DNA of 64,000 nucleotides from Bacteroidota bacterium (GTDB taxonomy: Bacteria; Bacteroidota; Bacteroidia; Bacteroidales; Tenuifilaceae): assembly GCA_029560875.1 (NCBI GenBank), contig JAKQKB010000033.1, forward strand, positions 62,001-126,000, in the 5' to 3' direction. Shown piece by piece: positions 18,026 through 26,351 of the stretch. How positions within the stretch are numbered: the first letter of the stretch is position 1; the number at the start of each line of letters is the position of its first letter. The position numbers were made by a program, and so were the translations under genes. The notes below the pieces were generated by a model. It saw only the letters and a list, made by a program, of their open reading frames with translations, did not search any database and was not told where the DNA came from.

Positions 18026-18919
18026 TTGGAAAGTCAAAAGAAATCATACCTATATGCTTCGCTCGTAATCCTTTTTTGGGGGACATCGGCTACTGCATTC
18101 AAACTAGGCTTGAAATCGTTCAATTACGTACAACTTCTGTTTTGGTCATCGCTGTCGGCAACGGTTATTCTTTTTTCAATACTACTATTTCAAAATAAGG
18201 GTAAAGAGTTACTATCAACTAACAGGAAGCAACTAGGAAATTCGATACTAGAAGGATTTCTAAACCCATTTCTTTATTACTTTGTACTTTTTAAGGCTTA
18301 CAGCTTGTTGCCTGCACAGGTTGCACAACCCTTAAACTATGTTTGGCCAATAATACTTGTGCTGCTTGCAGCTGTTTTCCTTAAGCAAAAGCTCCATTGG
18401 TACGACTTTGCTGCGCTTTTTTTAAGTTTTATCGGAGTTGTTTTTATTTCATCGCAAGGTAGTATTAATGTTTTCTCAGCAAGCAATCCGCTTGGCGTAA
18501 CACTTGCTTTAATCAGTTCAATAGTATGGGCATCGTTCTGGATAATCAATGTAAGAGACAAGGATAGAGACGAGGTTGTTAAACTATTCCTAAGCTTTGG
18601 CTTTGCCACTGTATTTTGCTTAGCCCCAATGCTTATGTTCGATGGCTTTAATTCGCTTCCTTTGAATGGATTATTGGCATCAATTTATATTGGAGCATTT
18701 GAAATGGGTATAACTTTTGTGCTTTGGTTAAAAGCGATGAAATATGCTACTAACACAGCTAAGTTGGGAAACTTCTCGTATCTAGTACCTTTTGTTGCTC
18801 TAATGTTTGTAAGTTTGATTTTAAAAGAAAAGGTAATTTGGACTACTCTGGTTGGTTTATTTATTATAATTGGGGCTATTTTATTTCAGCAATATATTGG
18901 TAAAAATAAAAGAATATAA
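18026..18919 (+). CDS. EamA-family (drug/metabolite) transporter
   Basis: The 297 residues give about ten membrane segments in two EamA repeats, with the family's first-helix pattern VILFWGTSATAFKLGL and the second-half block SSIVWASFWIINVRD. Proteins of this family move small metabolites, often amino acids or drugs, out of the cell. The start is taken as TTG at 18026 because no ATG lies near and the first helix must be kept; a start slightly off is possible. The S41 lipoprotein gene follows after 9 bases, so they are likely co-transcribed. Confidence 0.88.
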   Translation: MESQKKSYLYASLVILFWGTSATAFKLGLKSFNYVQLLFWSSLSATVILFSILLFQNKGKELLSTNRKQLGNSILEGFLNPFLYYFVLFKAYSLLPAQVAQPLNYVWPIILVLLAAVFLKQKLHWYDFAALFLSFIGVVFISSQGSINVFSASNPLGVTLALISSIVWASFWIINVRDKDRDEVVKLFLSFGFATVFCLAPMLMFDGFNSLPLNGLLASIYIGAFEMGITFVLWLKAMKYATNTAKLGNFSYLVPFVALMFVSLILKEKVIWTTLVGLFIIIGAILFQQYIGKNKRI

Positions 18920-18928
18920 TACTTAGGT

Positions 18929-20191
18929 ATGAACAAATTTAAATTTCTATTTCTGACCCCTATAATTGTTCTTGCACTGTTATCGTGCGAGAAAGAAGAA
19001 GATTATGAAGTTAATGTTAACAAGGAACTTTATAGCATAATGAAAGAGTACTACCTATGGTACAATCAAATGCCCGCTGTTAATCCCGATGATTTTTCGT
19101 CGCCAGTAGAGTTAATGGATGCACTCCGAGTAAATCCACCCGACAAGTGGAGCTATGTCACAACCCGAACCGAGTTAGAAGCCTACTACAATCAAGGTGC
19201 ATACGTTGGTTTTGGGTTTGGTTCTGGGTTCAATATCTATGGGGAACTATTCCTTTCATTTGTTTTTAATAACTCTCCCCTTTATGCCCAAGGCATAAAT
19301 AGAGGATGGCAAATAATCAGTATTGATGGACAAACTCCAACCCCAGAGAATTACTCATCGCTAATAGGCCCAAGTGAGGCAGGTGTGAGCAAAACCTTTG
19401 TTTTTAAATCGCCAGCAGGAACCACACATGAATACACTTTCACTAAAGCCGCAATATCAATGAACACAGTATTGATGGATACGGTATACACTTTTGACGC
19501 TAAAAAAATTGGGTATTTTGTCTTAGAAAGTTTTATTTCAACTACAAAAGATGAATTAACCTCTGTTTTTGCAGATTTTAAATCAAAAGGAGTTTCTGAA
19601 CTTATTGTTGATTTACGTTACAACGGAGGTGGACAAGTTAGCACATCTGCGTACCTTGCGAATCTAATTGGAGGAAGCGTTGCATTTGGCAATATTTATA
19701 CAAAATCATACCATAACGATAAACTTAGCAGAGAAAACAGCTATATCACGTTTAATACTGAAAATAACTCTTTGCAGTTAAACAAGGTTACTTTTATAAC
19801 AACTCAAGGTTCAGCATCGGCCAGTGAACTCTTGATAAATGGACTAAAACCATTCCTAGATGTAACTCTGGTTGGTGAGAAAACTCACGGAAAACCTGTA
19901 GGAATGTACACATTCACATTCAACGACCCCAGCATTGACTGGGCTTTTGTACCGATTTGCTTCACAATGCGAAATGCCAACAACGAAGGCGATTATTACG
20001 ATGGAATTCCCGTAAATATTAATGCTGCTGATGACATTACGCTGCCCTTTGGCGACGTGAATGAGGCCAGTTTAAATGCAGCCTTGCTAAATATTGGCGT
20101 TACATTACCAAAATCATCAAAATCTTTAGTTGTTAAAGATTTCAAACCTACTGTAGGTAAAGGGTTAAATGCAGAAATTGGTGCATGGTAA
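18929..20191 (+). CDS. S41-family (C-terminal processing) peptidase lipoprotein
   Basis: The 420 residues start with a lipoprotein signal ending LLSC, so the enzyme should face the periplasm or cell surface. After an N-terminal helical region and a PDZ-like part (WQIISIDGQTP) comes the S41 protease core: ELIVDLRYNGGGQVSTSAYLA, TTQGSASASELLINGL with the nucleophile Ser, and VGEKTHGKPVG with the general-base Lys. The GxGSG tract near residue 95 lies where S41 proteins bind substrate tails. It follows the transporter by 9 bases and precedes ruvC by 18 bases. Confidence 0.92.
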   Translation: MNKFKFLFLTPIIVLALLSCEKEEDYEVNVNKELYSIMKEYYLWYNQMPAVNPDDFSSPVELMDALRVNPPDKWSYVTTRTELEAYYNQGAYVGFGFGSGFNIYGELFLSFVFNNSPLYAQGINRGWQIISIDGQTPTPENYSSLIGPSEAGVSKTFVFKSPAGTTHEYTFTKAAISMNTVLMDTVYTFDAKKIGYFVLESFISTTKDELTSVFADFKSKGVSELIVDLRYNGGGQVSTSAYLANLIGGSVAFGNIYTKSYHNDKLSRENSYITFNTENNSLQLNKVTFITTQGSASASELLINGLKPFLDVTLVGEKTHGKPVGMYTFTFNDPSIDWAFVPICFTMRNANNEGDYYDGIPVNINAADDITLPFGDVNEASLNAALLNIGVTLPKSSKSLVVKDFKPTVGKGLNAEIGAW

Positions 20192-20209
20192 TAAAGTTCA
20201 ACAAAAAAA

Positions 20210-20791
20210 ATGACTACAGGCAAACTATCCGAAAATAAAGAGAAAATAATCCTTGGAATTGACCCCGGAACAAATATTCTAGGATACGGGATTATTGCCG
20301 GGAGTGGTAAAAATAATATGCGGTTGATTGTGCTTGGTGTTATTGAACTTGGAAAATACGGCGACCATTACCTTAAACTAAAAACCATTTACGAACGGGT
20401 CCAGATGCTGGTTGATAAGTACTTACCCGATGAAGTTGCCATAGAAGCACCTTTCTTTGGTAAGAATGTTCAGAGTATGCTAAAGTTGGGAAGGGCTCAG
20501 GGCGTTGCAATGGCTGCAGTGCTATCGCGCTCAATACCAATTTTTGAATACGCACCTCGTAAAATAAAGCAATCCATAACAGGGTCGGGCAGCGCATCAA
20601 AGGAGCAGGTAGCCGAAATGCTTAAAACCATTCTGAAGGAGAAAGAGTTTTCCCAGGACTACTTTGATGCGACCGATGGGCTTGCTGCTGCCGTATGCCA
20701 TTTTTACCAGCAAAGTAGTGCTTTGGGTGGTGCTGGAAAAGCATCGAGTTGGGAAGCGTTTATTAAACAGAACCCGAACAGGGTTAAGTGA
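20210..20791 (+). CDS. ruvC: Holliday junction resolvase RuvC
   Basis: This 193-residue protein has the RuvC nuclease landmarks: ILGIDPGTNILGYGII with the first metal Asp (Asp18), VAIEAPFFGKN with the Glu, and the final acidic pair in YFDATDGLAAAVCHF. It cuts four-way DNA junctions in homologous recombination with RuvAB, whose genes are not in this window. It seems to be the last gene of an unusual run behind a transporter and a peptidase. Its stop codon lies inside the first arm of a strong terminator hairpin. Confidence 0.96.
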   Translation: MTTGKLSENKEKIILGIDPGTNILGYGIIAGSGKNNMRLIVLGVIELGKYGDHYLKLKTIYERVQMLVDKYLPDEVAIEAPFFGKNVQSMLKLGRAQGVAMAAVLSRSIPIFEYAPRKIKQSITGSGSASKEQVAEMLKTILKEKEFSQDYFDATDGLAAAVCHFYQQSSALGGAGKASSWEAFIKQNPNRVK

Positions 20792-20824
20792 TTAAGCCGG
20801 CAAAAGTTGGCTTAATCACTTAAC
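20783..20824. terminator. Bidirectional terminator containing both stop codons
   Basis: Perfect 16-base arms (20783-20798 and 20809-20824) around a 10-base loop. The ruvC stop (20789-20791) and the opposing gene's stop (20820-20822) both lie in the arms. Confidence 0.85.
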
Positions 20825-21398
20825 TCTCCAACTCCTCAAGCATTTGTTTTGCCGAATCGTGTAGCGGTTTTTGGCGCATGCGCCACACCAAATATCCGGC
20901 ATAACCACTAGTAAACATAACTGAAAAAAATACAACCTGATAAATGATCACTTGTCGCCACGAACTTGAATCGACACCGAACGACTCTGACAATACATTG
21001 CCTAAGTCAATCAGCAAGACTGAAGGCAAAACCAATAAGACTCGCTTTAGATTCAGCCGATAACGCTCCACAGCCTTTTGCAACAACACCGTTAAGGGCA
21101 CAGAATAATCCACATCGCTGAACTCCCGATGCAATTTTCTAAATACCAAGGCAAACAAGGCAAAAGCAACCACATAACAAACTCCTGCAATTTTCCGATT
21201 GATATCTTGATTGGAAAAAAACACCATTAAAACATACCCAATAGCCATTGCCAAGTATATCCACCTAAAACTGCCCATTACCTTAAGGTTCTTCGAATCT
21301 TCATTTTTTAATTTTACTATAAGGCTATCCATATTAATAGTGCTTCTATTTTGTTCAACCACATCCTTGTTACTGTCATCTAGATTACTCATAACCAC
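20820..21398 (-). CDS. Four-helix membrane protein, possible anti-sigma partner
   Basis: I do not recognise a named family. The 192 residues have a polar, cytoplasmic N-terminal stretch of about 40 residues (VVEQNRSTINMDSLIVKLKNE), then four hydrophobic segments: residues about 46-62, 72-88, 115-135 and 148-170. A short charged tail, KPLHDSAKQMLEELES, closes it. The gene overlaps the end of an ECF sigma gene by 14 bases, the usual place for an anti-sigma factor or linked membrane sensor. That role is inference from position. The start could also be the ATG two codons on (MSNLDD). Confidence 0.82.
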   Translation of the reverse strand: MVMSNLDDSNKDVVEQNRSTINMDSLIVKLKNEDSKNLKVMGSFRWIYLAMAIGYVLMVFFSNQDINRKIAGVCYVVAFALFALVFRKLHREFSDVDYSVPLTVLLQKAVERYRLNLKRVLLVLPSVLLIDLGNVLSESFGVDSSSWRQVIIYQVVFFSVMFTSGYAGYLVWRMRQKPLHDSAKQMLEELES

Positions 21399-21900
21399 CT
21401 CCTTTCATGCTAATTCTTAAATCTTCCTTTACTCTATGGATTTTTACCCTAACATTGGGCTCGGTTATACCAATTACATCGGCGATTTCCTTTGTTGAAA
21501 GCCCTTCGAGCACTAAGCCCATTAGTGCCTTATCAATTACGGACAGTTGGTTCAGATGCACCTGTAATTCTTGAAACCTATTCTCCTTGATAAGTGCCTC
21601 ATCTCGCTCATCATCTAGCAAACTTTTTAGATTCGAAGTTTCAATATCAACATTCAGTTTCATTCGCTTGTACTGTTTCCCCGCAAATGTTAACGAAGTA
21701 TTCACAGCGATACGGTATATCCACGTGCCAATCTCAGAATTTCCTTTGAAACTCTCGAGGCTTTTCCAAATGTTGATAAGCACTTCCTGGTACATATCCT
21801 TACAATCCTCTTCCGATGGAGCATACGATTTGCATATACGCAGTATCCTCCCTTTATTTTGCTCAACAACCAGCTTAAAATGGTCCTCTTTGTTAATCAT
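21385..21900 (-). CDS. ECF-type RNA polymerase sigma factor
   Basis: The 171 residues have sigma region 2 (LRICKSYAPSEEDCKDMYQEVLINIWKSL, then TWIYRIAVNTSL) and region 4 with a helix-turn-helix (LVLEGLSTKEIADVIGITEPNVRVKIHRVKEDL). The size and lack of other regions make it an ECF sigma. Such factors direct RNA polymerase to a small stress or envelope regulon and are held by an anti-sigma. The overlapping membrane gene downstream is the natural candidate. The leader has three AAAAACTA boxes. The divergent exported gene at 22136 could be a target (inference). Confidence 0.93.
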   Translation of the reverse strand: MINKEDHFKLVVEQNKGRILRICKSYAPSEEDCKDMYQEVLINIWKSLESFKGNSEIGTWIYRIAVNTSLTFAGKQYKRMKLNVDIETSNLKSLLDDERDEALIKENRFQELQVHLNQLSVIDKALMGLVLEGLSTKEIADVIGITEPNVRVKIHRVKEDLRISMKGGGYE

Positions 21901-21902
21901 AA

Positions 21903-21957
21903 AAAAACTAGTTTTTACTTATTAGTTTTTTGAAAGTATGATTTGTTACAAAAACTA
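21903..21957 (-). promoter_or_regulatory. Three AAAAACTA boxes before the ECF sigma gene
   Basis: AAAAACTA at 21903-21910 and 21950-21957, with the inverted copy TAGTTTTT at 21923-21930. The first two can pair as an 8-base hairpin. They lie in the sigma gene's leader and might be binding or self-control sites. The region is A/T rich, so chance is possible. Confidence 0.3.
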
Positions 21958-22135
21958 ATTGAATAATTATATGCAATCTTTCACACAGAAAATATATTAC
22001 TGTTATTCAAAGCATTAAGTTTTTGTCAATAAAAATAAAAATCTTATTAAAAAACATCGTAAAATAACTCATTTCTTTAATTAACTTGTAGTTGAATATT
22101 TTGAATTCAAAAAAACGAAATTAACACTTTAAAAA

Positions 22136-22861
22136 TTGCGCATATCAGAATCCAAAAGCACCATAAAGCTAACCTATAAACTTATTGCGCTTTTATGCAT
22201 TTTGAGTTGGAGCACTCGTTGTTTTGCTCAACTACCAATTAATTCGACAGATTTAAACAGAATATCGCAGAAAAAAGTGCGAAGTCTTTTAAAAAAGCAA
22301 CAATTGGACGGAATAGAATTCTTTAGCGATTTAAAACCATCGTGCTATAGCGAGCAGGACTCTTTTACGTTTAGTTTCCATAGAAGTTCACAAACTATTA
22401 GAGAGAAAATCCAAAACGTTTGGTACAAATTAAAAAGTATTAAACCACGCGACGAGTATCGGGGTAGAATGGTCACATTTGGGCTCCTATACTCCAGCAA
22501 AACGGATAGAGTCCTATACAATGACGATGATTACCAAGGAATTGAGGAAGGCGAAATTATCTACTTAAACCTTAAACTTCTAGGTGGTATTAAGAATATT
22601 GCTGTTGCACTTGAAGTTACAAAAATTGATGATGAAAACAAGACCATTCAACTATGCTACTTAAACAATGGGATGACAGAAGGAACCCAGCAAATAAAAC
22701 TGGCTGAAAATACCGAAGGGAACACTGTAATCTGCCAGGAAACTAGATATAGGAATCTATCAAAATTTAGAGAAAAATGGATATACCCACTATTTCATCA
22801 AAAAGCTGTGAATGAGTTGCATAAAAATTTACGTATGTTGATAGAAACAACTCCGAACTAA
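22136..22861 (+). CDS. Exported protein of unknown function
   Basis: I do not recognise this 241-residue protein. It begins with a signal peptide (about residues 10-32, cut near RCFAQ), so it is exported; no lipobox Cys is present at the cut. The mature part is mixed helix and strand. The last half, from GEIIYLNLKLLGG to a final amphipathic helix FHQKAVNELHKNLRML, loosely recalls SRPBCC-type lipid-binding folds, which is only a weak guess. The start is TTG at 22136; no ATG would keep the signal peptide. It is divergent from the ECF sigma gene and may be in its regulon. Confidence 0.75.
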   Translation: MRISESKSTIKLTYKLIALLCILSWSTRCFAQLPINSTDLNRISQKKVRSLLKKQQLDGIEFFSDLKPSCYSEQDSFTFSFHRSSQTIREKIQNVWYKLKSIKPRDEYRGRMVTFGLLYSSKTDRVLYNDDDYQGIEEGEIIYLNLKLLGGIKNIAVALEVTKIDDENKTIQLCYLNNGMTEGTQQIKLAENTEGNTVICQETRYRNLSKFREKWIYPLFHQKAVNELHKNLRMLIETTPN

Positions 22862-22893
22862 TAGAAAAATAATTCTTGAAGTTTTGTTTTTAT

Positions 22894-22901
22894 TAATTTT
22901 G
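22894..22901 (+). promoter_or_regulatory. -7 box before the DUF362 lipoprotein gene
   Basis: TAATTTTG matches TAnnTTTG, 32 bases before the start; a TTG at 22876 is closer than usual. Confidence 0.5.
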
Positions 22902-22933
22902 CATTAGAACTTATTAACCACACACAACATAAA

Positions 22934-24031
22934 ATGAAAAAAATATTATTCTTCTTGTTTGGAATCCTTATACTTTGCGGATGCTCCAACAATAATGAAT
23001 CGGAGGTTTATTTTACAGACCAAATAACACCCGAAGGCTTCATGACGGTTTACGATAAAATCTCAAAAGAACTCGAAGGTAAGGTTGGCGTTAAGGTTCA
23101 TTTTGGCGAGGAGGGGAACACTTACTATGTCAAGCCCGAACTATACAAAAACATTGTTCTTGATTGCAATGGAACATTTATTGAAACAAATGTTCTTTAC
23201 AAAAGCCCCCGTCAGCAAACCGAAAGCCATATTGCCCTAGCAAAAGGCCACGGTTTTACTTATGCACCAATTGACATTTTGGATGCTCCTGGCGAAATTT
23301 TAATTGAAAACGTTGAGGGTTGTCAGCATTATAACAAGTTTTACTTTGGAAAAAATCTTGACAACTACAATTCGTTCTTAATCATATCGCACTTCAAAGG
23401 CCATGGCTCATCGGGGTTTGGTGGTGCAATAAAAAATATCTCGATGGGTTTCGCCACCCCAAAAGGTAAGTTGGCAATGCATAGAAACAATTTCCCTGTT
23501 TGTGAGCACAACCGTTGCACTAACTGCGATAGTTGTGCCTTGGAATGCCCTGCTAATGCCATTACCACTAATCCGTTTAGCATTGATGTGGAAAAGTGTA
23601 CGGGTTGTGGGAAATGCATAGATGTATGCCCTAATGATGTACTACGGTATCCAAAAGATAAAGTGGATATCCAAACGGTTTTCTGCGAAAGGCTGGTTGA
23701 ATATGCAAAGGCAATTCTTAATCGCCATGAGAAAATGGTTTACATCAATGTTTTGGTTGACATCTCCACTTCATGCGATTGTTCCAGAAACCCAGGAAAA
23801 CCATTTGTGCCAAACATTGGCATTCTGGCATCAACCGATATTGTTGCTATAGAAAAAGCCAGCCACGATTTGGTGGCCAAAGCGCATGGTTGCAAAGACC
23901 CTTTCATTGAGACAGTAAAAACAAGTGGATTACGCCAAATTGAATACGCATACGAACTTGGCATGGGCAATAAAAATTACAAACTCATTAACTTAAACAC
24001 AAACGAAACAACGGTTGTAAGAACAGAGTAA
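22934..24031 (+). CDS. DUF362 protein with two [4Fe-4S] ferredoxin motifs and a lipoprotein signal
   Basis: The 365 residues open with a lipoprotein-type signal ending [11 protein letters not shown]. Then comes a DUF362 domain ([25 protein letters not shown]), followed at about residues 193-235 by two complete ferredoxin Cys clusters: [12 protein letters not shown] and [12 protein letters not shown]. More Cys (CDCSRNP, HGCKDP) follow. DUF362/ferredoxin proteins are normally cytoplasmic redox proteins. If the signal works, this one would be exported unfolded and would have to gain its clusters outside, which is unusual. A non-cleaved membrane anchor with the clusters inside is the simpler reading. 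It has its own -7 box. Confidence 0.9.
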   Translation: MKKILFFLFGILILCGCSNNNESEVYFTDQITPEGFMTVYDKISKELEGKVGVKVHFGEEGNTYYVKPELYKNIVLDCNGTFIETNVLYKSPRQQTESHIALAKGHGFTYAPIDILDAPGEILIENVEGCQHYNKFYFGKNLDNYNSFLIISHFKGHGSSGFGGAIKNISMGFATPKGKLAMHRNNFPVCEHNRCTNCDSCALECPANAITTNPFSIDVEKCTGCGKCIDVCPNDVLRYPKDKVDIQTVFCERLVEYAKAILNRHEKMVYINVLVDISTSCDCSRNPGKPFVPNIGILASTDIVAIEKASHDLVAKAHGCKDPFIETVKTSGLRQIEYAYELGMGNKNYKLINLNTNETTVVRTE

Positions 24032-24046
24032 TTTTATCAAAATAGC

Positions 24047-24054
24047 TAACTTTG
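24047..24054 (+). promoter_or_regulatory. -7 box before the cyclophilin gene
   Basis: TAACTTTG matches TAnnTTTG, 20 bases before the start codon. Confidence 0.5.
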
Positions 24055-24074
24055 CAAAAACTAAATACACAACA

Positions 24075-24533
24075 ATGAAAATAGCAGAAATTCACACCCC
24101 AAAAGGTGTTATGAGAATTAAATTCTACGAGGAAGATGCACCTAATACCGTGGCTAACTTTGTAAAACTTGCAGAATCGGGCTTCTATAATGGACTAGCA
24201 TTTCACCGCGTAATTCCAAATTTTGTAATTCAGGGTGGTTGCCCTTTCTCAAAGGATATGAAAGACCCTAGAGTAGGAACAGGTGGTCCTGGCTATAAAA
24301 TTGACTGCGAGTTAACTGGAGGAAACCAATATCACGACCGTGGTGTTCTATCAATGGCTCATGCAGGGCGCAATACAGGTGGTTCTCAGTTTTTCATTTG
24401 CCACGGCAGACAAAATACTCAACACCTAGACCGTCAGCATACGTGCTTTGGTAAAGTTTACGAAGGACTTGAGGTAATTGACGAAATTCGGGCTGGTGAC
24501 AAAATTGATAAGATAGTTATTGTTGAAGAGTAG
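24075..24533 (+). CDS. Peptidyl-prolyl cis-trans isomerase, cyclophilin type
   Basis: At 152 residues this is a minimal one-domain cyclophilin without signal peptide, so it works in the cytoplasm. The catalytic block [15 protein letters not shown] holds the key Arg and the Phe/Gln of the active site. [27 protein letters not shown] matches the second half of the site (the usual Trp is replaced by His in the H-L-D segment, as in several bacterial forms). It speeds folding at proline bonds. A terminator follows, facing the convergent T9SS cargo gene. Confidence 0.95.
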   Translation: MKIAEIHTPKGVMRIKFYEEDAPNTVANFVKLAESGFYNGLAFHRVIPNFVIQGGCPFSKDMKDPRVGTGGPGYKIDCELTGGNQYHDRGVLSMAHAGRNTGGSQFFICHGRQNTQHLDRQHTCFGKVYEGLEVIDEIRAGDKIDKIVIVEE

Positions 24534-24559
24534 TATTACTCCCACATTATTTCAAACTA

Positions 24560-24589
24560 AAAACGCTGACTTCAAAATCAGCGTTTTTT
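24560..24589. terminator. Terminator between the cyclophilin and T9SS cargo genes
   Basis: Arms AAAACGCTGA and TCAGCGTTTT with an 8-base loop; T run on one side and A run on the other, so it can serve both convergent genes. Confidence 0.9.
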
Positions 24590-24597
24590 ATTATCGG

Positions 24598-25992
24598 TTA
24601 CTTTTTACTTCCAAACAAATGTAAGAACCCTTTATAAGGGCCATAGTCAAACTCCCGTCCATCCCAACCTTTAGCCTCAATAATAAAGAAGTAAACACCA
24701 TCGGAGGCAATGGCTCCAGTACCTTTAACTTTTCCATCCCAACCATCCCACTCCCTTGGGTTACCAGAGTGCTCATAAACCAATCGGCCTGAGCGAGTAA
24801 AAATCTTAATGCTAAAAGATTGTATCGATTTGATATTCTTTTCGGGCTCTATAAATTTGAATGTGCTGTTTGTACCATCGCCATCGGGTGAGAACACATT
24901 TGGTATTGCTTCGGGGCTAATCTTTGCTGAATCAACTTTCACCTCAAGTTCTACCGAATCCTTGCAACCGGAACTTGTATTAACCACCAAATGTTTCACC
25001 TTAAAATAAGCTGGTCGCAACAAATCCTTAGGTGGAAATGACTCAACTCTGTTGGCAAACAAGGAACTATCGCGCCAAATAGTATTATAATCGTAGTCTA
25101 AACTCGATTTCTGTCTCAGCAAAAACCAGTATAAGGAATCGCAGTTAACGGAGGAACTTTCCATTCTCAACTCAAGCAGTGCCTCATAACCATCACTGGA
25201 GTTACTATTGTAATCGGCCCAAGCCCCATCATTATTAACCTGCACTTTCTGAATCGCTTTAGCAGCAATAGCATTAATAGTTGGAGTTTGAAGGGTTAAT
25301 ACTCTTCCAAAAATATTTGTTATCTCTACGGTATACGTTGAGTTATAAAGCGGCGCGGGATTCTGTATGGTTTGTCTTAGTGTTCCACTTTGCGAAAATT
25401 CAACTCTCGATTCCGACGCCTCCCACTCTACCTGTTTAAAGTATCCTTTTCCGTATGTATTATTCTCAGGATGCGAGTTAACCCTCGACAAATCGTAGTA
25501 AACAAACCTATCGTATTCAATATTGTACGAAACGGGAGATGAAACTGCAGTTAATATCAAGAACTGACATTGACTATCGGCATCAACCCTACTTAAAACA
25601 ACATTATCGGTAAATACCCAGGCCGTAAAGATTTCTATAGAATCAGTGTTATCAGTAACAACAACCCTATAGCCACCTTCTGCAAGATTAGTTATTTCAG
25701 AAGAAACCTGATTTGTTTCTGTATGGTATAGTTCGAATCTATTTGCAGGAACAGTTACGTTTGGATTGTACTTATACCAATTAAAAGTTGATAAATTCGA
25801 TGTAGTATGCTGTGCTTTTAATGTGCCTGTATTTCCGAAGAAAGTAAAAATTGAATCCTGCTTTGTAGGATTTATTACGTACTTGGTTAAATCGGCCCAA
25901 TTACGCCCAGGGGCAGTTAACTGCGCAAATGAACTTATCGACCACAAAAGGAGTGGCAAAACCAGAATATGTCTATAATTCAATCGTTGCAT
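24598..25992 (-). CDS. T9SS type B cargo protein with gliding-motility C-terminal domain (CHU_C)
   Basis: The 464 residues start with a signal peptide cut near SSFAQ. The last 90 residues or so are a clear CHU_C domain: IPNVFSPDGDGTNSTFKF, then FSIKIFTRSGRLVYE, then WDGWDGKVKGTGAIASDGVYFFII and a final KGFLHLF. This tail is the type B sorting signal that sends proteins through the type IX secretion system to the surface, often alongside SprF-like PorP partners. The N-terminal 370 residues are beta-rich with Ig-like or PKD-like strands; no enzyme motif is seen. An adhesive or structural surface role is inferred. Confidence 0.93.
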   Translation of the reverse strand: MQRLNYRHILVLPLLLWSISSFAQLTAPGRNWADLTKYVINPTKQDSIFTFFGNTGTLKAQHTTSNLSTFNWYKYNPNVTVPANRFELYHTETNQVSSEITNLAEGGYRVVVTDNTDSIEIFTAWVFTDNVVLSRVDADSQCQFLILTAVSSPVSYNIEYDRFVYYDLSRVNSHPENNTYGKGYFKQVEWEASESRVEFSQSGTLRQTIQNPAPLYNSTYTVEITNIFGRVLTLQTPTINAIAAKAIQKVQVNNDGAWADYNSNSSDGYEALLELRMESSSVNCDSLYWFLLRQKSSLDYDYNTIWRDSSLFANRVESFPPKDLLRPAYFKVKHLVVNTSSGCKDSVELEVKVDSAKISPEAIPNVFSPDGDGTNSTFKFIEPEKNIKSIQSFSIKIFTRSGRLVYEHSGNPREWDGWDGKVKGTGAIASDGVYFFIIEAKGWDGREFDYGPYKGFLHLFGSKK

Positions 25993-26103
25993 TGTTTATA
26001 AAAATGGACTACAATATTAACGAAATATTACGAGATTGTTGTTTTGCGACTAGATGATTTGATGGAATTTATGATAAGAACACTGTCGAAGTATTGGAAA
26101 AAC

Positions 26104-26157
26104 GGATTGGTGGAGTAATATTTGAGACAACATAGCAGTCCATTACTCCATCACTCC
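26104..26157 (+). repeat. Inverted repeat GGAGTRATGGAGTAAT upstream of uvrD
   Basis: The 16-base arm 26104-26119 and the reverse complement of 26142-26157 agree at 14 positions, with TGGAGTAAT/ATTACTCCA perfect. No T run. It lies in the 359-base gap 25993-26351, which holds this, a promoter and a second repeat but no gene that I can see. Confidence 0.65.
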
Positions 26158-26207
26158 AAATTATTATCATTCTATTCTGATTTAATGTTAATAACAATAC
26201 AGCTCTA

Positions 26208-26241
26208 TTTTTGTAATACTTAATGTAGTGGTATACTTTTG
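26208..26241 (+). promoter_or_regulatory. Promoter of uvrD
   Basis: TTG of a TTTTTG run (26211-26213), a 20-base gap, then TACTTTTG (26234-26241) matching TAnnTTTG. TATTTTTG at 26206-26213 is a second possible -7 box. Confidence 0.65.
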
Positions 26242-26249
26242 TGGCAGAA

Positions 26250-26340
26250 TTCAGACAGAAGATTTCAGACAGAAGATTTCAGATTAGAATTTATACAATC
26301 TCCTTCTTTGTGTCTAGCGTCTAATGTCTAGCATCTGAAA
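26250..26340 (+). repeat. Compound repeat in the uvrD leader
   Basis: TTCAGACAGAAGAT occurs twice in tandem (26250-26263, 26264-26277), then a partial copy. TGTCTAGCGTCTAA and TGTCTAGCATCTGA follow at 26311-26338. Read on the minus strand, the right half gives AGATGCTAGACATTAGAC, which matches the repeat at 49972-50007. Both sit just after a predicted promoter. Confidence 0.7.
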
Positions 26341-26351
26341 TCAAATTTACA

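Noticed and set aside
26250-26340. CRISPR-like array in the uvrD leader
   Set aside because: The units are 14 bases, directly tandem with no spacers, and no cas genes are present.
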